Assembly: GCA_002338515.1 (NCBI GenBank)
Contig: DDIL01000113.1
Location: forward strand, 1 to 15,229
Origin: Glaciecola sp. UBA1851
GTDB lineage: Bacteria; Pseudomonadota; Gammaproteobacteria; Enterobacterales; Alteromonadaceae
Direction: 5' to 3'
DNA length: 15,229 bases
A program made the position numbers and the translations under genes. Shown here piece by piece: positions 15,066 through 15,229 of this stretch. How positions within the stretch are numbered: position 1 is the first letter of the stretch; each line of letters opens with the position of its first letter. Under the pieces are notes generated by a model. That model did not search any database and was not told where the DNA came from. It was given only the letters and a program-made list of their open reading frames with translations.

Positions 15066-15143
15066 ATGGATAAGTATTTGTCAGGGGCAAAAATGTTAGA
15101 TTTAATCAACCAAATAATCGATAGTTACTTAGACCGATTTTAA
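15066..15143 (+). CDS. Possible 25-codon ORF after the dehydratase
   Basis: The ATG at 15066 has AAGGTG eight bases upstream and opens MDKYLSGAKMLDLINQIIDS then YLDRF and a TAA. The product looks like one amphipathic helix. It starts 26 bp after the dehydratase stop and ends just before the 20-bp repeats. It could be a small protein, the start of a truncated gene, or chance; I know no matching family. Confidence 0.25.
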   Translation: MDKYLSGAKMLDLINQIIDSYLDRF

Positions 15144-15150
15144 TTACACC

Positions 15151-15205
15151 GAGTCATTCTTTCGATAATCGTGTCATTCCTTCGATAATCGTGTCATTCC
15201 TTCGA
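15151..15205. repeat. Tandem 20-bp repeat (about 2.75 copies)
   Basis: The unit GTGTCATTCCTTCGATAATC occurs at 15151-15170 (with GAG for GTG and one further T for C), exactly at 15171-15190, and in part at 15191-15205. The third copy departs from the unit where it enters a palindromic hairpin. The GTCATTCC core resembles the dispersed GTCATTCCCGC-type intergenic repeats of many gammaproteobacteria, here in an AT-shifted form. Confidence 0.85.
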
Positions 15206-15215
15206 AGGAAGGAAT
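15196..15215. repeat. Palindromic repeat hairpin (REP-like)
   Basis: ATTCCTTC (15196-15203), loop GAAG, GAAGGAAT (15208-15215) form a perfect 8-bp stem; TTCCTTCGAAGGAA (15197-15210) is also a perfect palindrome in another register. It ends the tandem repeat and is followed by CTAAAGATTGACGC. It may be one end of a dispersed mobile repeat and could stabilise or end the dehydratase transcript, though no T-run follows. Confidence 0.7.
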
Positions 15216-15229
15216 CTAAAGATTGACGC

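Noticed and set aside
15151..15215. CRISPR array
   Set aside because: The period is 20 bases with no spacers between the copies; it is a simple tandem repeat with a palindrome.

Overview
The window is AT-rich DNA that reads as a surface-polysaccharide (O-antigen or capsule) biosynthesis locus of a Gram-negative bacterium. The polysaccharide-type UDP-sugar dehydratase, codon use, dispersed GTCATTCC-type repeat and sulfotransferase suggest a marine gammaproteobacterium of the Alteromonadales/Vibrionales kind. That assignment is an inference from overall look, not from a marker gene.

Layout. From 12486 leftward to beyond position 1 all intact genes are on the minus strand and mostly tightly spaced or overlapping, so they look like one operon. 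In transcription order these are: two family-2 glycosyltransferases (12486-11743, 11736-10810); a zinc-ribbon SAM methyltransferase (10435-9599); a family-4 glycosyltransferase (9507-8260); a gap with gene remnants (8250-7619); a Wzx-type flippase (7618-6251); a PAPS-type sulfotransferase (6261-5269); a beta-propeller-like protein of unknown function (5191-3911); a left-handed beta-helix acetyltransferase (3902-3348); an AsnB-type glutamine amidotransferase (3348-1540); a second family-4 glycosyltransferase (1543-308); and the start of a third, cut by the window edge (275-1). On the other side of a 543-bp spacer, a membrane-bound nucleotide-sugar 4,6-dehydratase of the WbpM/CapD/PglF family (13030-15039) is transcribed divergently on the plus strand. 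After it come a possible 25-codon ORF and a 20-bp tandem repeat ending in a palindromic hairpin.

How the genes work together (inference). The dehydratase would make a 4-keto-6-deoxy UDP-HexNAc precursor. At least five glycosyltransferases would build the repeat unit on a lipid carrier. The acetyltransferase, sulfotransferase, methyltransferase and perhaps the amidotransferase would decorate it, and Wzx would flip it. No Wzy polymerase, Wzz, export gene or initiating sugar-phosphate transferase is visible, so the locus must continue outside the window or use genes elsewhere.

The most notable observations are: (i) the 426-residue propeller-like protein next to the sulfotransferase, and a decayed second copy of it at 8250-7965 with a frameshift and stop codons; (ii) at least three further coding-like remnants in the gaps, which suggest the cluster was once longer and has been reshuffled; (iii) a small ORF with a perfect AGGAGG site directly upstream of the dehydratase that appears broken by a single-base shift; and (iv) a family-4 glycosyltransferase whose usual EX7E motif reads DX7Q.
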